Source: Haliotis asinina
Taxonomy: Eukaryota > Mollusca > Gastropoda > Lepetellida > Haliotidae
Reading direction: 5' to 3'
DNA: 64,000 nucleotides
Assembly: GCF_037392515.1 (NCBI RefSeq)
Contig: NC_090295.1
Coordinates: forward strand, 15,953,001 to 16,017,000
Shown here: positions 32,950-45,355 of the stretch, in pieces
Layout: each line of letters starts with the position of its first letter
Numbering within the stretch: position 1 is the stretch's first letter
Position numbers and translations under genes: made by a program
Notes under the pieces: model-generated
The model's database searches: none
Told to the model about the DNA's origin: nothing
Seen by the model: the letters and a program-made list of their open reading frames with translations, nothing else

Positions 32950-34079
32950 ACAACCAAAAAAGCCGAGTACAATCCATACATGAAATATTACCTTAAATGA
33001 CGTTACGCTCCATTCATACTCTTTATCACCACCACATTGTACATTTACATGTCAATAAACCCGTATGACTTTCACAGTTTATTGTATGCAGTTATATATC
33101 TATAACTCGTCACAACGGTACCAGAGCTCCAGTTAGGCTGCGTATTTGCGTAAAATACTCTATAGAAAAGGTGAAATACGCAAGAAAAGTAAATGCCAGC
33201 GAATTAAAAAATACGAAATACTGACGTTTACGCTATATCAAGATAACAATGCAACAAAATCATGTTGCGTGATCGTATCAATTCAAACCTATCAACGTTT
33301 ATCCATCTCTAAATATTCGCGATAAAAGAGCTTGATTATTTCTAAACGCAAATAAAATGAGCAACAGATATAGAATATCAATCGTGGTATGTTAACCTCC
33401 TCACATATCGGCCCATCTATAAAATAATTGGGACCAACTCAAATAACTCTTTTCTGTCTAAACAAATCTATTATGGTGAGAAAGTATGGCAGAAAGCTTC
33501 TACACGCTCAAAGGAAGATATCTAGTTTTTACGCTTTACAACCAGAAAACTACTTCATCAGTGGACTGGTGGATGAATTAATAGACAAGTACTGTGTTTC
33601 AAAATCAGAATCAATTGGCGATGATATTTTAAATGAACTTGTATCATTACCTATTCGCGACATGGAAGTGAAACAACACGATGGGAACAAGTCTTTTGAA
33701 AATTAAAAATGAATGTAATAGTTAAGTCATGGCTGTTATATCATCTAATATCCATATTGGTATCGCCAAAATGGATGCTGTTATATATTATTTCTTACAA
33801 CACAAGTGGATAAAGCTGCACTGGGTTAGTCATAATTTAGCATTATTGGGAGGATTTTGTCTTATCTAATAAATGAATGAGAAATGTGGCACCTGTTATA
33901 TTTGTTTGAAATGAATTCTCAAACTTTAAAATACATCTAAGAGTATAGATACCCACTTGAAAATAGAAATATCCACTTAGGTTCATATGTATGTGTATCA
34001 TACCCACGTGGACAAAAGCTTATCTGGAGCTCTGATCCCCATAGCTATGTCTGCCACCACATCAATGCAATGATGTTGT
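32950..34079. other. Interval with one unrecognised small open frame
   Basis: A plus-strand frame with an ATG at 33473 encodes about 77 residues (begins MVRKYGRKLLHAQRKISSFY) and stops at 33,706. I recognise no family. It has no paralog in the window and no clear promoter, so it may be chance. The rest is AT-rich and without features. Confidence 0.25.
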
Positions 34080-34205
34080 TTCTTTATCTATCCATTGATG
34101 TTCTTTATCTATCCATTGATGTTCTTTATCTGTCCACTGATGTTCTTGAACTATCCATTGATGTTCTCTGTCTATCCATTAATGTTCTTTATCGGTCCAC
34201 TGGTG
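34080..34205 (+). repeat. 21-base minisatellite, six units
   Basis: Six consecutive units of the form TTCTTTATCTATCCATTGATG with substitutions (GTCCACTGATG, GAACTATCC, CTGTCTATCC, CGGTCCACTGGTG). The unit length of 21 keeps a frame open by chance. Confidence 0.9.
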
Positions 34206-34275
34206 TCTAATCATATACAAGTTCTCATTTATATGCAAATTACCACCAGGTCACACAAATTGAATTCCCACCGAC

Positions 34276-34440
34276 ATGAAATGTAACCAACAAATAGATA
34301 AATGCTCACACTGCAACGAAAGAGACACACCAGAACACATCCTACTGCACTGCACACACTAACGACAACACAGAATGGTGCTCCAGAGATCGCCGAACAC
34401 GAACACCCAACACTACGAACTCTCCTAAGCAGACTATAAT
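34276..34440 (+). pseudogene. LINE C-terminal zinc-finger relic
   Basis: Plus-strand translation gives CSHCNERDTPEHILLHC, the Cys-x2-Cys...His...Cys motif at the end of many I/Jockey-type LINE ORF2 proteins (compare CIPCDERITVKHVLLDC in this window's LINE). A stop follows at once and no RT is attached, so this is a 3' fragment of a different LINE. Confidence 0.6.
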
Positions 34441-34678
34441 AACTGTCAAAACATTAGGTATATTTCATATCTAAACTAGCCTCCTTAAGCTACAGACTAA
34501 GGAATATACTTGGAAGATACATTTAGGCTTCACATGTAGGTGCTACCTCAGTATAGCATGTGCTTTATCAGAAGTATAACAGTGCAATGTACACATTCAT
34601 GACTATTATAAAACTCAAGATACACAGACAATATATAATCTCGATTTATACCTCGTTAATAAGCAACAAAATTAAAAT

Positions 34679-35083
34679 TGTACATCTTACAGAGCTAAAT
34701 GTACAAGAATACTACATGTGAAATGTGTTTCACATCTAAGTCAATATCTGTGTCGGTACATGTTTACCAAAACATAAACAATGATAATTTGCACATTACT
34801 TGTCAGCTTGTCAGCTTAGAGATACATTATATAAATTGCAAATGTTATATTCAGAACTAGTGGCATCTTTAAGGAAATAAAATGTGTCTGTAGAATTGTA
34901 CCTCTTACAGTGCTAAATTTACAAGAATATTACATATGACATGTGTTGCATATCTAGGTCAATGTCTGTGTCGGTACATGTTTGCCAAGAACATAAACAC
35001 TAACAATTTACACATTAATTGTGCTGCTTAGAGATGCAACTTGCAAAGGTCAAATTTAAAGTTAGTGCATCTTTAAAGGTCAC
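34679..35083 (+). repeat. Tandem duplication of about 217 bases
   Basis: Unit 1 starts TTGTACATCTTACAGAGCTA (about 34,679) and unit 2 starts TTGTACCTCTTACAGTGCTA (about 34,896). Both contain CTGTGTCGGTACATGTTT and end in GCATCTTTAA. The second unit is interrupted at 35,083 by the TIR element. Confidence 0.75.
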
Positions 35084-38000
35084 CAGAGACCATATAATAG
35101 AGGGACGGCCCTCTCCAACAGTTTATCATTAAGCATCAGCGCTACGGTCTGGCATGTAACTGATACACATCGACACCCTGCTGCTAACTTCCGGTATCCG
35201 GAACACATGCGCAGCAGATGCGCAGACATTCGCAAATGAGTACTCTGGTAACCACGTAAACAATATTGCGTAATATCCGGACCGAGAGTTAATTCCTTCG
35301 CTGGATTTCACTGGATGCGACTGACAGTCAAAGATTACATGAACAGCTCCAATAAACTGATTACAATAATCGTAATCTCTATCTTGTCTCTCAGAAGATG
35401 TCAACTTTGCAACTGTCGCACATGTCAACTGACAAAATCGCTGAAAATGTGTATCGTTCGCGAAATCCGTGCCGTTTTAGGCCAGTCATGTAACAGATTT
35501 TTTTAAGTATCCGTTGCCACTGGTTGGTTGTTCACTAAATGACGCTATTAGTCTCTGATTTTGATTTCATATTAATTTGCGTAACTTTATGAAGCTGATA
35601 GTCCCAACGAAACATGATTTCACGTTATCCACGAACGTTACAGTAATCTTTGTTTGAATGCCAGTTTGGGGCTGACAGTGATAATGCTTTCGGAGCCGTA
35701 CGGAGACATACGCACATTATAATATATTGGGGTTTTTTTGCAAAGGAAAGCTACTCAGAACTACTAAAGCCACGAGGACCATTTTCATAAACGTCAATGT
35801 ACATTACATACAGTAACCGTGTATAGTTGATTTTGTGACCATTTGACCTTTTCTTTCACAGTAGATTGAGAGGGAATGAAACAAAGACTTGAGAACTTAA
35901 ACTTGTCGTGATGTAAAGGTCGTGAAGCATCCCCTCAAACACACCACCCGCTGAAATTAATTATTCTCATAGGGTTCATAACTGTATTTTTATCATGACA
36001 CTTACCATGAAAAAAGTGTCACATACCTTTCCGAAAATACCGGAATTGCAATTGACAGGGACTGTGCAGGTGTGATTGTGATTGTGATGCTATGCTATAT
36101 AAAAGAACAATAAATGTATATGTATGTATATGTATTGCTAAATACAACTATTTAGATAATATTCTTTCAAGCTTTCATTAAAAACAAATATGAATGTCAG
36201 TTGTTTGAATTTGAGACTAACACTGAAGAATATACTAATTTTTAAAAATATTAAAACATGAAATGAAAAGTATTAAATCTGTACACAACTTCATCCAGGG
36301 ATATCTTTAAGAGAATAACCATCAAGCCACACAGTTTCAAACCTGATGAAAAACACAGTTCAAAGGTCTTGCCTCTTGCAAGTGAAGTTCAAATGATGGA
36401 TGCCTGAAAGATAGTGTATTTGCAACCCTATGATGGATGCATCACAGTCAGGTTCAATACTTGATCATGATCTGATTCAAATCGTAAAAGCCCTTAGTAG
36501 AGATTCCCATGTCACAAACGATTTTATAGTTGAATACAAAACCAAGTTATCGGGACAGTCAATTTCTTTATTTATTCCATAGTAATTGTGACAATAAAGC
36601 TACACTATGTGTTCAATGGTTTTGCCATTAAAGCTCATTATCAAGCACTCGAGAGGGACTTGGGATCATATATCATCAGATGTGCTTACAGGAAGATTTT
36701 ATTTAGAGTATGCACACCTGTATAGAAGTCAGCAGCCATCACAGACTTATTCACATCTTCGCCCAGTTTTTGCTAAACCTGCAGAATTAATGGCAGAACC
36801 GCCATCATAATCTGTCTGATCCTGCTGGCATGGGGTGTCTGTGCGTTCATCAGTGAGGTCAGTGAAGAATGACTTCCACTGTTTGTCACACAGTGCATCT
36901 ATTGAACTGGAAAAAGGAGATGAACAATTTTGATATTAAAGAAAAAATAACATGAATTCAGTGCTCTAAATACTTGTTGAAATTATGTGATAGCTGGATG
37001 TCAATGCTCTTTCAAACAAGATCTGTTTACTTACTCTCAAGATGGGAATATTGCACTTAATTAACACCGTATCGTCCTTACATCAGAAAAGAAGCAATAT
37101 TAATTCTTGACTATATAAACGTTTTGATATTTCAAACTTTTTTCTGCAGATAACGGATAATACAAATACCTATAGAATAAATAATAAATACCCAATAACT
37201 ACAAATTATCAACTTTTTATCAACAATTTCATCCAATAAAATGATTTCTTTGGTGTGCACCCTTAGTTAACAGAAACACCATTTTGAATATATTACTTCC
37301 ATTATTACTTACCTGCAATCATCAGGAACTGTTCAATTGAACTTTCTTTTTCCTGGGCATCTACAAGACAAAATAATTAGTTTATGCTATAATTGGTGTA
37401 ATGATATAAGTATAAAGTTGAATAAGGTAACTTAAATCATAATTAAACTTCATTAAGAAGAAAAATTATAAAAACAGAAAATTATATTATTTCATGAACA
37501 ATAAGGATTTGCTACAAGCATAATCATCACAATGAACAAAAATGGAAATATGTACAATTATTTACAACCCATAAGTGCATGAGACTTTTGAAGAATTGAC
37601 TAAACATATATTCGGGTCATATTAACAAACGAAGTTAATGTTGTGTCGTCTGCTACATGGTATCTGAAATGTGCAGTATACATGATGCAAATGCGGGTTT
37701 ACGTAAAAAATCATAAAAAAATATACTACCGATCATAGCCATATAAATTTAGTACCAAGCAAAAGAGGAAATCGCCGTACATGTTCACATACATATTTTA
37801 AAAATGCTGGTAGTAAGCTGTTATTGCGAAAGCGTGCGGAAATCAAGTGTTGTGGAGTAAATATTTCAGAAAACATTCACATTTCGTCGTATTGCAGGAG
37901 TCAAAATAAGGAATTATACGTCCTCCACAGATTTATAAATGCCACTAAACCAAACTTTATCTAATCTGCTTTTACTACATCCCGGTAACTAAGGACTGGT

Positions 38001-38354
38001 ATTGAAAATTAGTAGCTGTTACTGAAAATCAAAAACGGGACTTTCGACGATTTTGCACCGCCGCCATTGTCCTCACAGAACAACGATCACACATGACAGC
38101 ATTCATCAAATACAAAGACATGTATACGCTTTAGCACCACTAAAAACCTCAGATGCACTCTTACAAATATATGTATGTACATGAGAATAAATGAGAAAAA
38201 CTAAATCTTACCTTTGTAATGAAAATACGCAAAATCTATGACTGAGGTGAACACACGTTCCTCGCAGCTTCCGGATAGGCTGCGCAGTACAAGCCGTAGC
38301 GCTGATGGTTTCGCGCATTGGCTTGAGGGCCGTCCCTCTATTATATGGTCTCTG
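35084..38354. mobile_element. 3.27-kb TIR element with 7-bp target duplication
   Basis: A perfect 30-base terminal inverted repeat, starting CAGAGACCATATAATAGAGG (35084-35113) and inverted at 38325-38354, is flanked on both sides by AGGTCAC (35077-35083 and 38355-38361). Similarity continues inward imperfectly (CATCAGCGCTACGG in both arms; CCGGTATCC / CCGGAAG). The CAGAG end fits the hAT consensus YARNG, but hAT target duplications are normally 8 bases; P-like and Dada elements have 6-8. No transposase was recognised inside. Superfamily left open. Confidence 0.8.
36747..38324 (-). other. Candidate spliced open frame inside the TIR element
   Basis: On the minus strand three pieces join in phase: exon 1 ending at 38212 before GTAAGAT; exon 2 at 37360-37313 (48 bases) between TTTTGTCTTGTAG and GTAAGTAAT; exon 3 from 36898 after TTCAATAG, to a TAA at 36749-36747. 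The joined frame stays open, with exon 2 reading AQEKESSIEQFLMIA and exon 3 starting after it with ALCDKQWKSFFTDLTDE. Exon 1 lies just inside the right TIR. The open frame has no ATG in exon 1; the ATG that is there reads a different frame that closes in exon 2. I do not recognise a family. This is splice-site inference only. Confidence 0.25.
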
Positions 38355-38556
38355 AGGTCACGTGCAACGTAAAACAAAACTTTTCAGATTCTGATTCCTT
38401 TCGGTATGCACTTACCCAAACAAACCATCAAAAATGATAGTTCAACCTAAAAAATTAAACACAACGCGATGAAAAAAAACGCTCGCAAAATCGGAATTCA
38501 GACGATTCACCAGTGCCCGTCCATGCGCAATGTAGCTCTGTTCATGGACCCTGTGG

Positions 38557-39215
38557 AAGAGGTGAAACATGGGCCTCCGTCAGTCTAAGTAAACTTAGTC
38601 TCTGTGTATTTCGTTACATTCCACCACTGAGTCTAACAAAACCTGGTAGAAGGTCGCGTCAGGTAACCTTTGAGCGACCAATGACCGTCCAATCAAACGC
38701 GAGACGATTGAATAGATTTAACCAATCAGACAACGGCTACTATTTAGGGATCGGAGGGACTTTCAAATATTCAGGTCACTGACACAGATCTCTCCACAAA
38801 CAAAAATCCACATATAACACAATTATTTGACCTGCAGTATATACGCTTTGGGGTTTCTGTTGACATGAGATCCTTGAATATTGCCAAAAACACCATTTTC
38901 AGCGATTGTTTACTCACCGTTGTCATGTTTGTATGTACGCCGTGTGCATCACCCGGAAGCGAGCGTACACTAAATAGCATTCGGAATCGTTCGGGTATGA
39001 ACCTTTTCGAGATAAAAGTTCAAAAGGTATGTGCGAATGTCCACTTCCGCGATTTGGTAAGCTGTGTTCTGATTGGTCAGTCTCAAAGGTTCCCTGACAC
39101 GACCTCATAATAAGGTTTTGTTAGACTCAGTAGTGGAGTGCAACGAAAAGTATTGAGGATAAGTTTACTTAGACTGGGACCTCCGTGCATAAATACCAAC
39201 ATCTTCACCTCCGTG
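38557..39215. repeat. Fold-back (imperfect long inverted repeat)
   Basis: The left arm (38,557-38,700) contains GAGGTGAAACATGGGCCTCCG, CAGTCTAAGTAAACTTAG, CTGAGTCTAACAAAACCT, GTCAGGTAACCTTTGAG and GACCAATGA. The right arm (39,068-39,215), read on the minus strand, contains GTGAAGATG, GGAGGTCCCAGTCTAAGTAAACTTA, CTGAGTCTAACAAAACCTTA, GTCAGGGAACCTTTGAG and GACCAATCAG. The spacer is about 370 bases and lacks recognisable genes. It looks like a non-autonomous fold-back or MITE; the borders were not resolved. Confidence 0.7.
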
Positions 39216-40452
39216 TGTTTCAGTATTGTCCCGCACTGCTGCCTCAAACTGTATCAAACTGCCAGAACATAAACCCACATCAACTTCTATCCCACTCTGA
39301 CACCTGGTGGTTGAGTACTTTGTGGATAACAATGATGAGTGGTTTCATGAGAAAGCAGTTTATGGGGACACATTGATGCCACAGGAGAGAAATATATGTG
39401 CCATTTTAATTCCTTTGTGCCAGTGCTGTAGGAGCATGTTCCAGATTCAACACAATCAGGACATTTGACCATGAATCATTAAACCTTTTCTCCATGTTCT
39501 TTGCATTAGCATAATGTTCATATTCTTTTATCTTACTTCAGACATGAATGTCGCTTTCACATTGACTAAGCGCTATTCTATTGTTTTCAATGAACCCCGC
39601 TTACAGGCGATGTCCTATTTTCAATGTACACCGTTGGGAATTCCGAACTCTTCTGGTGCTTCATGGTAGTAATTCTTTGTCTCAATAAACATTGAATCAC
39701 GCATGAAGCACGGAAATTACCGATGTTTTGCGATTGAAAATCGATGGAAAGGGAGATTCGCCTCGCAATCAAGAGAAGTGCTTCAAACAGTTTAAAATAA
39801 AAAGTTCTTATAGACTGTTTGCAGTGGAAACGTACTGATGAATTTCATTTAAACAAAAAAGTAAATCGGATAAACTGAAGTTAAGATTGTGAATCCTCGC
39901 AACTTTACCCTACCAACTGAAGATTCTTAATTGCCAAATTCGTATTCAACTTAGGATAGAAGCTGTTTGACAAGCGAACATAGATTCAAATCGCTATATG
40001 GGTTTTCCAAAACGAAGTCCTCTCGTTTAGAAGCCCTTGTGCTACTATTCAGAGAGACCCATGGGCTTCTATTTAATTCCAAAGTGTGTTAAATGAGAGT
40101 AGCTTCCCCTTACTTCTTCCTATACTTGATATGACGAACATATCAGTTTACGCTGTTAAAAGTGTTATTTGTCTTTTTCAAAGCAAAATGGATTAATGTT
40201 TGAGCCAACCTATCCTACTCCAGTAAACCTGAAGAAGAGGAAAATGAGATGCACAGCTGGGTCACATCCCACAACGAACTCCCTTACTTTAACATGGATG
40301 ACAATCAGAGGTGGTTGTGATGCGCACAACATTTACTGTAAAGAAAAGACCGCCAAATACTTCCGAGTGAAATTTGGTATTTTCATATTTCAGTCTGCTC
40401 TTTCATATGACACTCCTTATGACGTCATTGCTTGCGTTTCCATCGGTCACAT
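39216..40452. other. No gene seen
   Basis: Short open frames only. A stretch near 39,310-39,390 reads FVDNNDEWFHEKAVYGDTLM on the plus strand and could be a coding relic, but I could not assign it. Confidence 0.35.
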
Positions 40453-41245
40453 GCCTAGCAGATGACATGGCTCACATGGCAAGGGAGCTGACAGAAGAGC
40501 AAAAAGAATTATTACTGAATTGCATCAAAAAGGTTTGAAATATAGTAAGATTACAGAGTTGTCAGCAATTAATAGATCCATGACTGGAAGAATTTTGACG
40601 AAGTTTGTTGATGGTGAAGACCTCCAAGTGTGATTAGACTGAGAAGGGACAGGCACCTTTTCCGTGTTGTTCAACAAAACAGGCGCCATTCACTTACATG
40701 ACAATTCAGGGACATTTACATCGAGTTGGCATTAAAAATGTATGGTAAGAAGGGGTATTACCATTTCACATGTCAACCGTCAGAGGCAGGTCAGGTGGTG
40801 TAGGGGAAAGTCACATGGGGACTTAACAGCTGGAAGACAGGTTTGTTCCTGATGCAACTCAAGTTGTGTGGTGACAAAATAAAAGCAATTCTGTTTGCAG
40901 GAAGGCTGACGAAAAGTCAGACGGAATGTCTAAACGCACTGAAACATCCTCTCAGGACAGGTGTAATGTTTTGTATGTGTTAGCTTCAATGGTGTGGGTG
41001 TACTGGTTCCAGCTGGTGGAAATATCGTACTTGAGACCAATTTGTGGCTTGTTGTAGCCAAGGAAATTGGAAACAACTCTTGGATATTTCAGGATCACAA
41101 CGCACCCGTTCAGGAGACCATTTCCTGGAAAGCTAATAATGATATTCAAGGAATGGATTGCACAGTCCCAAGACATCAACATGACAGAAAATGTGTGGAG
41201 ATGTGTTAAAATTAAAACTTCAGAAAGACTACGAAAACATCAACT
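40453..41245 (+). pseudogene. Heavily decayed Tc1/mariner-like transposase relic
   Basis: Pieces in several frames preserve transposase landmarks in the right order: an N-terminal HTH-like part (MARELTEEQKELLLNCI...KITELSAINRSMTGRILTKF, 40,463-40,600); a DRHLFRVVQ-like region broken near 40,650; a region ending EKSDGMSKRTE (about 40,910-40,945); FQDHNAPVQ near 41,090 (second Asp region); and a stretch close to QSQDINMTENVW at 41,165-41,205 corresponding to the SPDLNPIENLW Glu motif of Tc1 elements. Many frameshifts and stops are present. It is much older than the transposase at 17.4 kb and appears to be a different family. Confidence 0.65.
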
Positions 41246-42471
41246 CTCCGGAAGATTTGATAGCATCCACAGATCTGGGCTACTCTCCCACAAGTCTATA
41301 TCCAAAGTTTATACCAATCGATCCTTAAAAGAGTCCAGAGTGTCATAATCCAGAATGGCTATATTGCCAAATATGGACAAGTTTTGGTCAATACAAGTTA
41401 ATACATTTATTCTCCTTGTTTAATGTTACTTTACAAAACACTGTTGATGCAACACCAGTGACGTCGGACATGTTTGTTTCAATACTTTGGGCACGACACT
41501 GTTGGTCAACTTTATTATGGAACGATTCTGCCAATATTTGAATATATCGTAGGCTGGGCCCGGTGATCCTTGGCTTGTTAAAATTCGCCTGCAAAATAAG
41601 GAACACTATCAGATATATTGGACAATAGTTCGGGAGTCTTGCACTTTGCCGGGCGCACTAACCTAGCTCTGTTGAAAACGCCGCAGTTCTCATTGATACA
41701 ATATGGTACCTAGCAGTAGTAGGAGAAAAGCTAAAGCATTTAAAATTTACTGAATCGGATGAGTTATCATTCTAATGATGAGGCGTGTTCATCTCCACAG
41801 AGACCATACAAGTGAAACCCTTCTTTTCCGACAGTCCGCTTTCGCGGGGTTGTTTTGTTAATGATTTAGTCGGAAAACGTCCGGTCTTTTAAAAACCGGA
41901 CAAATGGCGTTCGATCGATTTGCCTGGAACGTATCATAGAACATATCTGTCTCTCCAAATGGAAAGGCAAACGATAATGTTTCAGTTTTTGTTTCGAATT
42001 TCATATTCATGGAGGCAAATGAATAATGTTGAAATCAAAGCAGTGTGTATGAAAACAACTGTAGCACAAACAAATTTCTCAAAAGATACATATATGAACC
42101 GAAGTTCGACTGGAACGTCATAGTTCACCGACGCCATCATGAAAATTTAATTGAGGACATCGATGTTATATTATAATTAGTAACGCTAATGCACAAACCG
42201 GATGCTAAAAGTATTACTGTTCTGTATGACTAGAAGTTATTATAATCGTTTCAATGATAGTGTTTATGTTAGGGATTTATTAACAACATTGCAGTCCAAG
42301 TAAACTTAGGCTTATTACTATTCTTTTTACATTGCTGTACAGTATATATATGTTCCTTTCTCCTTGCTTGTGGAAAATGTATTGTTCAAACTTATTGATA
42401 GCAAATTCCCCGATCCAGTTTCGCCTGTAGGCAAGTCACAAACTGGCCAAAGTTGAGCTTGCTTACTCTTG
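41246..42471. other. No gene seen
   Basis: AT-rich interval without supportable features, apart from a CAAGTAAACTTAGGC stretch near 42,296 that resembles the core of the fold-back arms at 38.6 and 39.2 kb. Confidence 0.4.
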
Positions 42472-42635
42472 GGGTAGTGGGGTAGCCTTGCTGTGTTAGC
42501 GGTATTCGGCCACATAGAAGATCCGGGTTCGGTTCCTCACGTTGACAAAATACTTGAAGGCCATTCCTGGTGTCTCCTGATATTGCTGGAATATTGCTGC
42601 AGGCGGCGTCACGCTTCAACAGTCACTCACTCACT
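42472..42635 (+). mobile_element. tRNA-derived SINE with a different head
   Basis: A-box-like GGGGTAGCCTTGCTGTGTT and B-box GGGTTCGGTTCC are spaced as in a tRNA, followed by the shared tail block GCTGGAATATTGCTGCAGGCGGCGTCAC and CACTCACTCACT. The head matches the SINE at 62,219 rather than the one at 3,931. Confidence 0.75.
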
Positions 42636-43325
42636 AACGCACATTGTCTGAGTTTTCGCATCGCCAGGACGTTTTATCCCAGATGAACTGACCCAACATT
42701 TACGCTATATCGAGGGTATTGTTAGTGTGATGTCATTTAGTTTTATGAAATTACATTTGAAAAGAGAAGACGCAAAAGCAGATAGCACCTCCAAGGAAGA
42801 AAACTGTAGACAAAACTTAACAATTTTTTCTCTTTTACGTAACAGTTTACCTGGTATGTATGCACATATTTTTTTATCTAATTCATAGGATATGACAACT
42901 TGCAAATATCACAAACATTCTTGAGAGTAAATACTGATGATGACTGAAAGCCCGACTTGATTAGCAGCAGTCAGGTTTGTGTCTTCACAGTGCTGGATGA
43001 TATTTCTACCACAGTGATATTAGCCCAGTATAGTACATGTCCTGCTTAAAATATAATACCCACGCGTTATTCAGTCTTTGTGTGCACCAACGTGTGATTA
43101 TTTCTGGGCATAGAAAAGGGTGATTGCATTAAATGGGCGTATTTGATAAAAAATAACCCTAAACTTAAATGAGTAACATTAACAAGTGTCCCAATACTCG
43201 TGCATTTGCATGCATGTCCTGTTTGCCAGATTTGATAAGATATAACACTAAACTTAAAAATGAGTAACATCTACAAGTGTTCCTATACAGCTATATATAT
43301 GTCCCGTCATAACACGTGCATTTGC

Positions 43326-43525
43326 ATGCATGTCTTGTTTGTTTGTTGTTTAACCCCACAATATTCCAGATATATGACGGCTGTGAGCATATAATCGAGT
43401 TTGGACCAGGCAGTCCAGTGATCAATAGCTGTAGCACCGATCTACACAATATTGGGATGACATGTGTCAACCTAGTCAACAAGCCTGACCACCCGATCCC
43501 TTTAGCCGCTGAATGCCCATGCTAA
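43326..43525 (-). mobile_element. SINE, minus-strand copy (5'/3' truncated)
   Basis: On the minus strand this reads AGCATGGGCATTCAGC, GGGATCGGGTGGTCAGGCTTG, ACTGGACTGCCTGGTCC, then GGAATATTGTGGGG, which is the 3,931-type SINE. It lies immediately upstream of the second LINE copy. Confidence 0.7.
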
Positions 43526-44133
43526 CCTGGATCTTCATGGGTATTGATGCAGCATTGTGCTCTCGGGCACCCGTGGCGAGCCACCTCCTCGTGGTGGGTG
43601 CTGGGTAATGCTAAGAGCTCGCCGACACCCCCATACTGGACCAGGGGGGATATTTGGTCCACCAACCCGTTTGCCGTGGGTTGCAGCCCTGCGTCGGCGG
43701 AGGAAGGGATCCTGGTGGTTGAGGGCAACAGGAGCTTGCAACCGTGTTCCTGTTGCTCAATACACCACTTTGGCCCTGACTTCGCCTAGACGGGTGGTCG
43801 AATGGGCCAGGTTCGACCAATCGGCTGGTCATGCCAAGCCCTGTGCATGGCTTTTATGTAATTGCGCAAAATGGGATTTGAAATTGTCTGTATTTCGGTC
43901 TTGGCGCCTTTGGATTATAGAATATTATTTAACTTGAATTTTTGTATACATGAACTTTGCCTAGAGTCTTATGCCCAGAAGGCGGTGGCTCATGGGCCAA
44001 TCTGGTGGAAGAATTAATTTTTGGGTTTTTCTGCTGGAGTATATCATCCGGGTATCCTTGGTGCTGCAAGTTGGAGACCCACTTGTGTTTAGCATCGTCT
44101 TCATGATACTCCGTGGTGGGTGGGGAGCTCAGA

Positions 44134-45333
44134 TGATGAATCTTAAAACACTAAACATGGATTACGAAACTCCCCTAAAGAAAACAAAACGTCCTCTCGA
44201 CACTGATCCTGATCACGATGACCACAGACAGCCAAAATCAATTGACTACTGGCCACGTTTTTCAGTAATGGAGACTAAAGATAACACACGATTGAAGTTA
44301 AATCCTTTTGCAGTGCAAAAAGGCATACAAGGCATAGCTGGTGATGTGAAAAACATTAGACTTTTCGTTCAGGGTCATTGCTCATTGAGTGCAGCAAAGG
44401 AGTTGTTAGAGACAGAGATCGATTGTTCGCTGACATGTCCGAACTTGATATTGTTTCGGAAATGAAAGACCAAGGAGTCATTTACGTCAAGCGTTTTGCA
44501 ACACGCAAAAACCACGAAACCGTTCTGACGAACACTTACCTGTTCACATTTTCTTCTCCCAATGCTCCCAGATCAATAAAGGCAGGATATTGTAATATGA
44601 CCGTTGACACCTACATACCAAATCCTTTGAGGTGTTTCAAATGCCAGAAATTTGGTCATGGTGTTATTACTTGTATGTGCTCACTGTGGTGAGAAGACAC
44701 ATACAACAGAAGATTGCGAGAGTACTTTTAAGAAATGTACCAACTGCTCGGGTGCTCACTCATCTTTTTCCAAAGATTGTCCAGTTTGGAAACAGCATAT
44801 GGAGATCAAGAAGATCAAATTTACTCAAAACATTAGTTTCTCTGATGCAAAAAAGATTGTCTTAGGTTCTGAGATTAAGGAAACGTATGCTTCCATTGCC
44901 AAAACACCGTCTGATAAAACCCATACAGTAACCACGTCATCTGCAAGCTGTCAAACGAACTTGACTTGGCTTAAAACCGAATCTCCTATGATGTTACCGC
45001 CTGTAATGTCTACAAAACTGTGGAACCACTTCCTGACACGCCCCAAACCCAATCAGAACCATCTTCTGCTTGTGATACATCTCAGGCATCTCAAATGACT
45101 CAGTCTATCAGAAACGTTCAACCAGTTGTCAAAAGCAAAACCAAACCGAAACCAGATTCTTTCACAAAGCAAAGTGGCAGGGCCCCAAAGGGGTCAGATG
45201 ATAAGATCAGATTATTTAACAGATACACGGATCGCTTGAGGACATGGACGTGTCTGAAAACGTCCATTCTAGGGCACATAGCTTGTCGCCCTCGAAAAAG
45301 GTACGGGTAGATCCCCTATTAATCCACCTAAAA
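44134..45333 (+). pseudogene. ORF1: LINE ORF1, frameshifted copy
   Basis: Parallel to ORF1 at 10,079. It begins near MDYETPLKKTKRPLD (44,158), shifts frame around 44,350-44,400 and 44,690, and again near 45,010-45,030. It retains zinc knuckles CFKCQKFGHG and CAHCGEKTHTTEDC...CTNCSGAHSSFSKDC. The gap from GHG to CAHC is shortened relative to the intact copy. Confidence 0.85.
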
Positions 45334-45355
45334 GATAGGTCCATCTCAGCATATC

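Noticed and set aside
35084-38354. Firm hAT classification of the TIR element
   Set aside because: CAGAG ends fit, but the visible duplication is 7 bases and no transposase is present; superfamily left open.
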